Shown: piece after piece, positions 9,684 to 19,902 of the stretch
Layout of the letters: the number at the start of each line of letters is the position of its first letter
Position numbering within the stretch: position 1 is the first letter of the stretch
Origin: Nemertoderma westbladi
Lineage: Eukaryota > Xenacoelomorpha > Nemertodermatida > Nemertodermatidae
Direction: 5' to 3'
Assembly (NCBI GenBank): GCA_032718475.1
Contig: JAUCBJ010007000.1
Span: forward strand, 1-23,435
Length of the DNA: 23,435 nt
Position numbers and translations under genes: made by a program
Notes under the pieces: generated by a model
Database searches by the model: none
What the model was told of the DNA's origin: nothing
What the model saw: only the letters and a program-made list of their open reading frames with translations

Positions 9684-9883
9684 TTGCAATTAATCTCCCA
9701 ACCTTGCCATATTACTCACCCAACCTTGCCATATTACTCACCTTACCTTGCCATTACTCATCCCCATCCGGCCTTGCCATTACTCACTGGCGGCCTGACG
9801 TTACAATTACTCGCCTGTGCTTTGGGCTTTGCCCTTACAGCAACATTACTCACCTGTACTTGGCCATTGCCACCCATACTTGG
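9684..9883. repeat. Degenerate left edge of the 32/33-bp array
   Basis: Short, diverged relatives of the main array: ACCTTGCCATATTACTCACC occurs in near-tandem copies, then fuller units such as ACTCACCTGTACTTGGCCAT just before the retrotransposon. On the gene's sense strand these read GGTGAGTAATATGGCAAGG, so the splice-donor-like core here is GTGAGT, even closer to consensus than the GTGGGT of the main array. The RTE insertion at 9884 separates this edge from the main array. Confidence 0.85.
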
Positions 9884-12078
9884 TCCTAATTGGTTCGGAC
9901 CACAGAATTGTGACTGCAGAGATCAGACTCAGTTTGAGAGCCAGCAAACCCAGGACAAGCAAGCAAATCAACTATGACTGGGAGAAACTCAGAACTGACA
10001 ATGCTGTAAAGGATGCTTATACAGTAGAAGTTCAAAACCGCTTTGAAGCACTTCAGTCAATGGATGAAGACCAATCCACCGATTCAATTTACCAGAATAT
10101 AATAACAGCCCACAAGGAATCAGCTAAAAGGCATATCCCCCAGAAACCTAAACGAAAACAGTATGTGCCATGGCAAAACTCTGAGGTTACTTGTAAGAGA
10201 GAAGATCTTAAGATAGCCTACAAAGTTAAAACCGAACAACCAACAACCGAAAACATTAACAAGGTTGAGAAAGCTAAGGACGATCTTAAATTGGCCTACA
10301 ACATCAGCCAGGAAAAGTACATACAGGATAAAACTGAAGCAATTACAACTGCTCACATACAGCAACAATCAAGACTTACCTGGCAAACTGTAAATGAGGT
10401 ATCTGGTCGGAAAAGTTGTGCAAAGGGGCGCCTCAAAGCCGATAGTCCTGAAGAACGTGTTGGGAAGTGGAAAAATCACTTCAGCAACTTGCTTGGGCAG
10501 CCACCAAACATCGAGGTCAGCCCTACAAGGAAAATATATGACAAGACACTACCTATAGAAACAGGGGACTTCACACCTGCCGAACTCCAAAGAAGCATTA
10601 AAAGCATGTCCAATAATAAAGCGAGTGGATTAGATGAAATCCCAGCGGAGGTATGGAAAACCGGAGTGCTAAATAGACCATTATTGAATGTTTGCAACCG
10701 GATGTTAAAAGGGGAAAAGCCACCACCAATTTGGACTAAAGGTCAACTAAAGCCTCTCCCCAAGAAAGGAGACCTCGGCATACCAACAAACTATCGTGGG
10801 ATCTGTCTGCTTGTGGTAGCTGCCAAAATATACAATAAAATGATTCTATATAGGATTAGGCCTCACATAGAGAAACTACTGCGTAAGAGCCAAAACGGAT
10901 TTCGACCAAGTAGATCAACAATAGCTCAGATACTTGCACTACGGAGACTGATTGAAGGAATTAAGTCAAAGAATCTCCCCGCAGTCATGACTTTTGTGGA
11001 CTTCAAGAAGGCATTCGACTCCATCCATAGAGGTAAAATGCTTGAAATCCTAAGAGCTTATGGAATACCAGAAGTAATTGTTGCTGGCATTGGATTGTTA
11101 TATTGTGACACAGAAGCGCAGGTACTCTCACCAGATGGTGAAACTGAGTTTTTCTCAATCCTGGCTGGCGTACTGCAAGGTGACACATTAGCACCATTAC
11201 TATTTGTAATTGTGCTGGATTGCGCAATGAGGACGGCCACAAAGGGTGAAGATCTGGGATTCACACTTCAAGAACGTAGAAGTAGTAGATATCCGGCAAC
11301 TACAGTCACAGACACCGACTTTGCGGATGACATCGCCCTGCTCTCTAATACGCTAGCAGATGCACAGCTTCTACTAAATAAAGTGGAGAGGGCTGCTAAG
11401 GAGGTTGGATTGCATATAAATGCTACCAAGACCGAATTCATGACCTTTAATGTTGATGGAAACTTGACAACCATTGATAATAATGAACTAAGGAAGGTCG
11501 ATGACTTCCAGTACCTTGGATCATGGATAGAGAGTAGCAAAAAGGACATAGAAGTTAGGAACGCAAAGGCTTGGTTAGCTCTATCAAAAATGGATACCAT
11601 CTGGAAATCAGATCTCTCCAGGCACCTGAAGACTAAGTTCTTCCGAGCCACAGTGGAAAGTGTATTTTTATACGGGGGTGAGACCTGGACACTGACTAAA
11701 TCACTTGAACAACGAATTGATGGTTGCTACACAAGACTACTAAGGGCAGCCCTAAACATCAGCTGGAGACAACACATGACAAACGCCGAGCTTTATGGTA
11801 CAATACCACCTGTATCAACCACCCTCCGTGAACGCAGATTAAGATTCAGTGGGCACTGCTGGCGAAGTAAAGACGAGGTCATACCAGATATACTTTTCTG
11901 GCAACCAACTCATGGAAAGCGTAGTCGTGGACGACCTGCCATAACATATATAGATCAACTTGAAAGGGATACTGAACTTGGGAGAAACGAAATTGCGACA
12001 ACTATGGAGAATCGGGAAGCCTGGAAGGATCTCATTTCCACTGTCCGAGTTCGCTCGACCTAGTAGTAGTAGTAGTAG
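9884..12078 (+). mobile_element. RTE-type non-LTR retrotransposon, 5' truncated, inserted in the array
   Basis: A 2195-bp insertion, antisense to the host gene. TACTTGG flanks it on both sides (9877-9883 and 12079-12085). Removing the element and one copy leaves a normal array unit (TACTTGGCCATTACGG), so this is a probable 7-bp target duplication, with the caution that TACTTGG is itself array sequence. The 5' end is cut within the endonuclease domain, as expected from incomplete target-primed reverse transcription. The 3' end is (TAG)6 with no poly(A), typical of RTE-clade tails made of short repeats. The reading frame is uninterrupted, so the insertion is young. It cannot be autonomous without its missing front part. 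Confidence 0.93.
9886..12063 (+). CDS. RTE reverse transcriptase ORF, N-terminally truncated
   Basis: About 725 codons are open from the 5' break to a TAG stop. Residues 2-8 (IGSDHRI) contain the Ser-Asp-His motif that ends the APE-type endonuclease, so nearly all of that domain is missing. A linker of about 250 residues follows, then the RT: NGFRPSRSTI, FVDFKKAFDS from residue 370 (motif A), GVLQGDTLAPLLF from residue 428 (motif B), FADD at 479-482 (motif C) and HINATKTEFM (motif D), then YLGSW, YGGETWTLT and a C-terminal GHCWRSKDEVIPD / GKRSRGRP region typical of RTE-like elements. The catalytic aspartates are all present. The frame is open upstream into array sequence by chance. The stop codon is the first TAG of the element's (TAG)6 tail. 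Full RTE proteins are usually near 1000 residues. Confidence 0.9.
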   Translation, partial: LIGSDHRIVTAEIRLSLRASKPRTSKQINYDWEKLRTDNAVKDAYTVEVQNRFEALQSMDEDQSTDSIYQNIITAHKESAKRHIPQKPKRKQYVPWQNSEVTCKREDLKIAYKVKTEQPTTENINKVEKAKDDLKLAYNISQEKYIQDKTEAITTAHIQQQSRLTWQTVNEVSGRKSCAKGRLKADSPEERVGKWKNHFSNLLGQPPNIEVSPTRKIYDKTLPIETGDFTPAELQRSIKSMSNNKASGLDEIPAEVWKTGVLNRPLLNVCNRMLKGEKPPPIWTKGQLKPLPKKGDLGIPTNYRGICLLVVAAKIYNKMILYRIRPHIEKLLRKSQNGFRPSRSTIAQILALRRLIEGIKSKNLPAVMTFVDFKKAFDSIHRGKMLEILRAYGIPEVIVAGIGLLYCDTEAQVLSPDGETEFFSILAGVLQGDTLAPLLFVIVLDCAMRTATKGEDLGFTLQERRSSRYPATTVTDTDFADDIALLSNTLADAQLLLNKVERAAKEVGLHINATKTEFMTFNVDGNLTTIDNNELRKVDDFQYLGSWIESSKKDIEVRNAKAWLALSKMDTIWKSDLSRHLKTKFFRATVESVFLYGGETWTLTKSLEQRIDGCYTRLLRAALNISWRQHMTNAELYGTIPPVSTTLRERRLRFSGHCWRSKDEVIPDILFWQPTHGKRSRGRPAITYIDQLERDTELGRNEIATTMENREAWKDLISTVRVRST

Positions 12079-15000
12079 TACTTGGCCATTACGGCACCAT
12101 TACCCACATGTACTTTGCCATTACGGCACCATTACCAACATGTACTTTGCCATTACGGCACCATTACCCACTCTGTACTTTGCCATTACGGCACCATTAC
12201 CCACCTGTACTTTGCCATTACGGCACCATTACCCACCTGTACTTTGCCATTACGGCACCATTACCCACCTGTACTTTGCCATTACGGCACCATTACCCAC
12301 TCTGTACTTTGCCATTACGGCACCATTACCCACTCTGTACTTTGCCATTACGGCACCATTACCCACATGTACTTGGCCATTACGATACAATTACTAACCT
12401 GTACTTTGCCATTACGGCACCATTACACACACTTGTACTTTGCCATTACGGCACCATTACCTACCTGTACGTTGCCATTACGGCACCATTACCTACCTGT
12501 ACGTTGCCATTACGGCACCATTACCCACTCTGTACTTTGCCATTACGGCACCATTACCCACCTGTACTTTGACATTACGGCACCATTACCCACTCTGTAC
12601 TTTGCCATTACGGCACCATTACCCACTCTGTACTTTGCCATTACGGCACCATTACCCACCTGTACTTTGCCATTACGGCACCATTACCCACCTGTACTTT
12701 GCCATTACGGCACCATTACCCACTCTGTACTTTGCCATTACGGCACCATTACCCACTCTGTACTTTGCCATTACGGCACCATTACCCACTCTGTACTTTG
12801 CCATTACGGCACCATTACCCACCTGTACTTTGCCATTACGGCACCATTACCCACCTGTACTTTGCCATTACGGCACCATTACCCACTCTGTACTTTGCCA
12901 TTACGGCACCATTACCTACCTGTACTTTGCCATTACGGCACCATTACCCACTCTGTACTTTGCCATTACGGCACCATTACCCACTCTGTACTTTGCCATT
13001 ACGGCACCATTACCCACCTGTACTTTGCCATTACGGCACCATTACCTACCTGTACGTTGCCATTACGGCACCATTACCCACTCTGTACTTTGCCATTACG
13101 GCACCATTACCCACCTGTACTTTGCCATTACGGCACCATTACCCACTCTGTACTTTGCCAATACGGCACCATTACCCACTCTGTACTTTGCCATTACGGC
13201 ACCATTACCCACTCTGTACTTTGCCATTACGGCACCATTACCCACCTGTACTTTGCCATTACGGCACCATTACCCACCTGTACTTTGCCATTACGGCACC
13301 ATTACCCACTCTGTACTTTGCCATTACGGCACCATTACCCACCTGTACTTTGCCATTACGGCACCATTACCCACCTGTACTTTGCCATTACGGCACCATT
13401 ACCCACTCTGTACTTTGCCATTACGGCACCATTACCCACCTGTACTTTGACATTACGGCACCATTACCCACTCTGTACTTTGCCATTACGGCACCATTAC
13501 CCACTCTGTACTTTGCCATTACGGCACCATTACCCACCTGTACTTTGCCATTACGGCACCATTACCCACCCGTACTTTGCCATTACGGCACCATTACCCA
13601 CCTGTACTTTGCCATTACGGCACCATTACCCACATGTACTTTACCATTACGGCACCATTACCCACCTGTACTTTGCCATTACGGCACCATTACCCACATG
13701 TACTTGGCCATTACGATACAATTACTAACCTGTACTTTGCCATTACGGCACCATTACACACACTTGTACTTTGCCATTACGGCACCATTACCTACCTGTA
13801 CGTTGCCATTACGCACCATTACCTACCTGTACGTTGCCATTACGGCACCATTACCCACCTGTACTTTGCCATTACGGCACCATTACCCACTCTGTACTTT
13901 GCCATTACGGCACCATTACCCACCTGTACTTTGCCATTACGGCACCATTACCCACATGTACTTTACCATTACGGCACCATTACCCACTCTGTACTTTGCC
14001 ATTACGGCACCATTACCCACCTGTACTTTACCATTACGGCACCATTACCTACCTGTACTTTCCGATTACGGCACCATTACCCACCTGTACTTTGCCATTA
14101 CGGCACCATTACCCACTCTGTACTTTGCCATTACGGCACCATTACCCACCTGTACTTTGCCATTGCGGCACCATTACCCACCCGTACTTTGCCATTACGG
14201 CACCATTACCCACCTGTACTTTGCTATTACGGCACCATTACCCACTCTGTACTTTGCCATTACGGCACCATTACCCACCCGTACTTTGCCATTACGGCAC
14301 CATTACTAACCTGTACTTTGCCATTACGGCACCATTACACACACTTGTACTTTGCCATTACGGCACCATTACCCACCTGTACTTTGCCATTACGGCACCA
14401 TTACCCACCCGTACTTTGCCATTACGGCACCATTACCCACTCTGTACTTTGCCATTACGGCACCATTACCCACTCTGTACTTTGCCATTACGGCACCATT
14501 ACCCACCTGTACTTTGCCATTACGGCACCATTACCCACCCGTACTTTGCCATTACGGCACCATTACCCACCTGTACTTTACCATTACGGCACCATTACCC
14601 ACTCTGTACTTTGCCATTACGGCACCATTACACACACTTGTACTTTGCCATTACGGCACCATTACCCACCTGTACTTTGCCATTACGGCACCATTACCCA
14701 CCCGTACTTTGCCATTACGGCACCATTACCCACTCTGTACTTTGCCATTACGGCACCATTACCCACTCTGTACTTTGCCATTACGGCACCATTACCCACC
14801 TGTACTTTGCCATTACGGCACCATTACCCACCTGTACTTTGCCATTACGGCACCATTACCCACCTGTACTTTACCATTACGGCACCATTACCCACTCTGT
14901 ACTTTGCCATTACGGCACCATTACCCACCTGTACTTTGCCATTACGGCACCATTACCCACCCGTACTTTGCCATTACGGCACCATTACCCACCTGTACTT

Positions 15001-18000
15001 TGCCATTACGGCACCATTACCCACTCTGTACTTTGCCATTACGGCACCATTACACACACTTGTACTTTGCCATTACGGCACCATTACCCACCTGTACTTT
15101 GCCATTACGGCACCATTACCCACCCGTACTTTGCCATTACGGCACCATTACCCACCTGTACTTTGCCATTACGGCACCATTACCCACCCGTACTTTGCCA
15201 TTACGGCACCATTACCCACCTGTACTTTGCCATTACGGCACCATTACCCACCCGTACTTTGCCATTACGGCACCATTACCCACTCTGTACTTTGCCAATA
15301 CGGCACCATTACCCACCTGTACTTTACCATTACGGCACCATTACCCACTCTGTACTTTGCCATTACGGCACCATTACACACACTTGTACTTTGCCATTAC
15401 GGCACCATTACCCACCTGTACTTTGCCATTACGGCACCATTACCCACCCGTACTTTGCCATTACGGCACCATTACCCACCTGTACTTTGCCATTACGGCA
15501 CCATTACCCACCCGTACTTTGCCATTACGGCACCATTACCCACCTGTACTTTGCCATTACGGCACCATTACCCACCCGTACTTTGCCATTACGGCACCAT
15601 TACCCACCTGTACTTTGCCATTACGGCACCATTACCCACCCGTACTTTGCCATTACGGCACCATTACCCACCTGTACTTTACCATTACGGCACCATTACC
15701 CACTCTGTACTTTGCCATTACGGCACCATTACACACACTTGTACTTTGCCATTACGGCACCATTACCCACCTGTACTTTGCCATTACGGCACCATTACCC
15801 ACCCGTACTTTGCCATTACGGCACCATTACCCACCTGTACTTTGCCATTACGGCACCATTACCCACCCGTACTTTGCCATTACGGCACCATTACCCACCT
15901 GTACTTTGCCATTACGGCACCATTACCCACCCGTACTTTGCCATTACGGCACCATTACCCACTCTGTACTTTGCCAATACGGCACCATTACCCACCTGTA
16001 CTTTGCCATTACGGCACCATTACCCACTCTGTACTTTGCCAATACGGCACCATTACCCACTCTGTACTTTGCCATTACGGCACCATTACCCACTCTGTAC
16101 TTTGCCATTACGGCACCATTACCCACCTGTACTTTGCCATTACGGCACCATTACCCACCTGTACTTTGCCATTACGGCACCATTACCCACCCGTACTTTG
16201 CCATTACGGCACCATTACCCACTCTGTACTTTGCCATTACGGCACCATTACCCACTCTGTACTTTGCCATTACGGCACCATTACCCACCTGTACTTTGCC
16301 ATTACGGCACCATTACCCACCTGTACTTTGCCATTACGGCACCATTACCCACCCGTACTTTGCCATTACGGCACCATTACCCACTCTGTACTTTGCCATT
16401 ACGGCACCATTACCCACTCTGTACTTTGCCATTACGGCACCATTACCCACTCTGTACTTTGCCATTACGGCACCATTACCCACTCTGTACTTTGCCATTA
16501 CGGCACCATTACCCACCCGTACTTTGCCATTACGGCACCATTACCCACTCTGTACTTTGCCATTACGGCACCATTACCCACTCTGTACTTTGCCATTACG
16601 GCACCATTACCCACTCTGTACTTTGCCATTACGGCACCATTACCCACTCTGTACTTTGCCATTACGGCACCATTACCCACCCGTACTTTGCCATTACGGC
16701 ACCATTACCCACTCTGTACTTTGCCATTACGGCACCATTACCCACTCTGTACTTTGCCATTACGGCACCATTACCCACCTGTACTTTGCCATTACGGCAC
16801 CATTACCCACCCGTACTTTGCCATTACGGCACCATTACCCACTCTGTACTTTGCCATTACGGCACCATTACCCACTCTGTACTTTGCCATTACGGCACCA
16901 TTACCCACCTGTACTTTGCCATTACGGCACCATTACCCACCCGTACTTTGCCATTACGGCACCATTACCCACTCTGTACTTTGCCATTACGGCACCATTA
17001 CCCACTCTGTACTTTGCCATTACGGCACCATTACCCACTCTGTACTTTGCCATTACGGCACCATTACCCACCTGTACTTTGCCATTACGGCACCATTACC
17101 CACCCGTACTTTGCCATTACGGCACCATTACCCACTCTGTACTTTGCCATTACGGCACCATTACCCACTCTGTACTTGGCCATTACGGCACCATTACCCA
17201 CCTGTACTTGACCATTACGGCACCATTACCCACCTGTACTTGGCCATTACGGCACCATTACCCACCTGTACTTTGCCATTACGGCACCATTACCCACCTG
17301 TACTTTGCCATTACGGCACCATTACCCACCCGTACTTTGCCATTACGGCACCATTACCCACTCTGTACTTTGCCATTACGGCACCATTACCCACTCTGTA
17401 CTTTGCCATTACGGCATCATTACCCACTCTGTACTTTGCCATTACGGCACCATTACCCACCTGTACTTTGCCATTACGGCACCATTACCCACCCGTACTT
17501 TGCCATTACGGCACCATTACCCACTCTGTACTTTGCCATTACGGCACCATTACCCACTCTGTACTTGGCCATTACGGCACCATTACCCACCTGTACTTGG
17601 CCATTACGGCACCATTACCCACCTGTACTTGGCCATTACGGCACCATTACCCACTCTGTACTTGGCCATTACGGCACCATTACCCACCTGTACTTGGCCA
17701 TTACGGCACCATTACCCACCTGTACTTGGCCATTACGGCACCATTACCCACCTGTACTTGGCCATTACGGCACCATTACCCACCTGTACTTGGCCATTAC
17801 GGCACCATTACCTACCTGTACTTTGCCATTACGGCACCATTACCCACTCTGTACATTGCCATTACGGCACCATTACCCACTCTGTACTTTGCCATTACGG
17901 CACCATTACCCACTCTGTACTTTGCCATTACGGCACCATTACCCACTCTGTACTTTGGCATTACGGCACCATTACCCACCCGTACTTTGCCATTACGGCA

Positions 18001-19182
18001 CCATTACCCACCTGTACTTTGCCATTACGGCACCATTACCCACCCGTACTTTGCCATTACGGCACCATTACCCACTCTGTACTTTGCCATTACGGCACCA
18101 TTACCCACTCTGTACTTTGCCATTACGGCACCATTACCCACTCTGTACTTTGCCATTACGGCACCATTACCCACTCTGTACTTTGCCATTACGGCACCAT
18201 TACCCACTCTGTACTTTGGCATTACGGCACCATTACCCACTCTGTACTTTGCCATTACGGCACCATTACCCACCTGTACTTTGCCATTACGGCACCATTA
18301 CCCACTCTGTACTTTGCCATTACGGCACCATTACCCACCTGTACTTTGCCATTACGGCACCATTACCCACCCGTACTTTGCCATTACGGCACCATTACTA
18401 ACCTGTACTTTGCCATTACGGCACCATTACACACACTTGTACTTTGCCATTACGGCACCATTACCCACTCTGTACTTTGCCATTACGGCACCATTACCCA
18501 CCTGTACTTTGCCATTACGGCACCATTACCCACTCTGTACTTTGCCATTACGGCACCATTACCCACTCTGTACTTTGCCATTACGGCACCATTACCCACA
18601 TGTACTTGGCCATTACGGCACCATTACTAACCTGTACTTGGCCAATACGGCACCATTACCCACTCTGTACTTTGCCATTACGGCACCATTACCCACCTGT
18701 ACTTTGCCATTACGGCACCATTACCCACTCTGTACTTTGCCATTACGGCACCATTACCCACTCTGTACTTTGCCATTACGGCACCATTACCCACCCGTAC
18801 TTTGCCATTACGGCACCATTACTAACCTGTACTTTGCCATTACGGCACCATTACCCACTCTGTAGTTTGCCATTACGGCACCATTACCCACATGTACTTT
18901 GCCATTACGACACCATTACCCACATGTACTTTGCCATTACGACACCAATACCCACTCTGTACTTTGCCATTACGGCACCATTACCCACCTGTACTTTGCC
19001 ATTACGGCACCATTACCCACATGTACTTTGCCATTACGGCACCATTACCCACTCTGTACTTTGCCATTACGGCACCATTACTCACCCGTACTTTGCCATT
19101 ACGGCACCATTACCCACTCTGTACTTTGCCATTATGGCACCATTACCCACCTGTACTTTGCCATTACGGCAACAATACCCAC
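12079..19182. repeat. 32/33-bp minisatellite, about 220 copies, abutting a splice donor
   Basis: About 7.1 kb of tandem units. On the plus strand a unit reads TGTACTTTGCCATTACGG, then CACCATTACCCA, then a variable end: CC (32 bp), CTC (33 bp) or a form with ACACACT (34 bp). Other variants are ACCCG, ACATG, CTACC, CTAACC and TTGG for TTTG. On the gene-sense strand each unit starts GTGGGTAATG and ends AAAGTACAG. The unit holds an internal half-repeat (GTAATGG twice, 11 bp apart). Higher-order duplication is visible: a marker block with ACGATACAATTACTAACC lies at about 12381 and again 1331 bp later, and ACACACACTTG units recur with a 355-bp shift (15375, 15730). No unit has a plus-strand stop in any frame, which produces spurious giant frames. 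The array ends exactly at the donor of exon 19726-19183. Confidence 0.97.
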
Positions 19183-19188
19183 CTGTGC
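19173..19188 (-). promoter_or_regulatory. Authentic 5' splice site that is also the first array unit
   Basis: The kinase-homology exon ends GCACAG and the intron begins GTGGGTATTG (exon/intron border 19183/19182). This phase-0 cut joins in frame to KADVYSF of exon 9521-9283. The intron's first 32 bases, GTGGGTATTGTTGCCG onwards to AAAGTACAG, are a slightly diverged array unit, and the next unit repeats CAG|GTGGGTAATG. Choosing any later copy as the donor would add frames containing TAA stops to the message, so the first one is the functional site. Confidence 0.9.
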
Positions 19189-19726
19189 GTTAACCTTGGC
19201 GTTGATTTGCGAATTCATTTTCCCGGTGGTTCGAAGTAACTCGGGCGCTGTCCACAGCCGCCTATAGTAGTACTGATGTGCCGATACCGGTATATCCTCA
19301 TCGGTACGAGATCGCCAAGTTGAGTGACTCAGAGACAGCAGCCCGAAGTCGGTGACCTTGCAGACAAACCGAGAGTCGACCACGCAGTTGGTGGACTTGA
19401 GGTTGCCATGGGAACCTATGACGCTAGCGTGCAGGTAGTGGACTCCTTTGGCAATGTCTTGCATTAACGAGTAACGGAACAACCAGTCTAGATTGATCGA
19501 AGAGTTCTCCAATAAATCTCGTAGACTGCCTTTAGAGCAGTACTCTATTAACAGACAGGAGTTACCTGGGTCTATGCACGCCCCTATAAATCTCGAAACG
19601 TTTCTATGGGACAGGTCGTGCATGTTCTTTAGTAAGATCAACATATCTCTGTTTAGTTCGATTTTGTACTGACGAAGCATTTTGATCGCGAGTAGGTTGC
19701 CTTTAAAGCGAGCAGTGCGAATGAAT
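19183..19726 (-). CDS. Receptor guanylate cyclase exon: kinase-homology domain N-lobe and core
   Basis: A 544-nt exon (1 base + 181 codons) with acceptor TTTTCTTCGCAG|ATTC and donor GCACAG|GTGGGT. It encodes FKGNLLAIKMLRQY (the ATP-site Lys in AIK), LSHRNVSRFIGACIDPGN, LLIEYCSKGSLRDLLEN, INLDWLFRYSLMQDIAKG, SHGNLKSTNCVVDSRF, VTDFGL and WTAPELL. The catalytic HRD is HGN, so the base Asp is absent, as in the pseudokinase-like domain of natriuretic-peptide-type receptor guanylate cyclases, while DFG is kept. The segment after APELL (TTGKMNSQINAKVNAQ) contains a weak INAK/VNAQ internal duplication and runs straight into the array at the donor. The transmembrane and ligand-binding exons must lie right of 23435. 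I do not assign a subtype. Confidence 0.96.
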
Positions 19727-19902
19727 CTGCGAAGAAAACCATAATTAGTTTATGTTTTACACTGCACATTAGTCGAGACGATATTAATTATGATGATTAA
19801 TTGTCTAAGAAAACAGTTTACGACGTAGATTTTCGCGTGAATAATAATACAATATTGTCAATATTGAAAGGGAGAATGAATCTTGTAGACTCGTTAAGCC
19901 AA
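19727..19902. other. Intronic spacer between exon and 63-bp array
   Basis: AT-rich sequence with the pyrimidine tract of the acceptor at 19727 and a palindrome-like ATTGTCAATATTGAAA region near 19853. No gene seen. Confidence 0.5.

Noticed and set aside
9817-9885. The first 23 codons of the open frame that contains the RTE reverse transcriptase
   Set aside because: They are array sequence before the insertion point at 9884 that happens to be in frame, not part of the element.
12079-19182. CRISPR-like direct repeats of about 32 bp
   Set aside because: The repeats are head to tail with no unique spacers, and the window is eukaryotic with no cas genes.
12082-19267. Very long plus-strand reading frames (up to 1762 codons) rich in ITAPLPT, LPLRHHYP and LCHYGTITH
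   Set aside because: All three forward frames are open at once because the 32-34-bp unit has no stop in any plus frame. They are antisense to an intact intron and show no start context, domain or splice structure.
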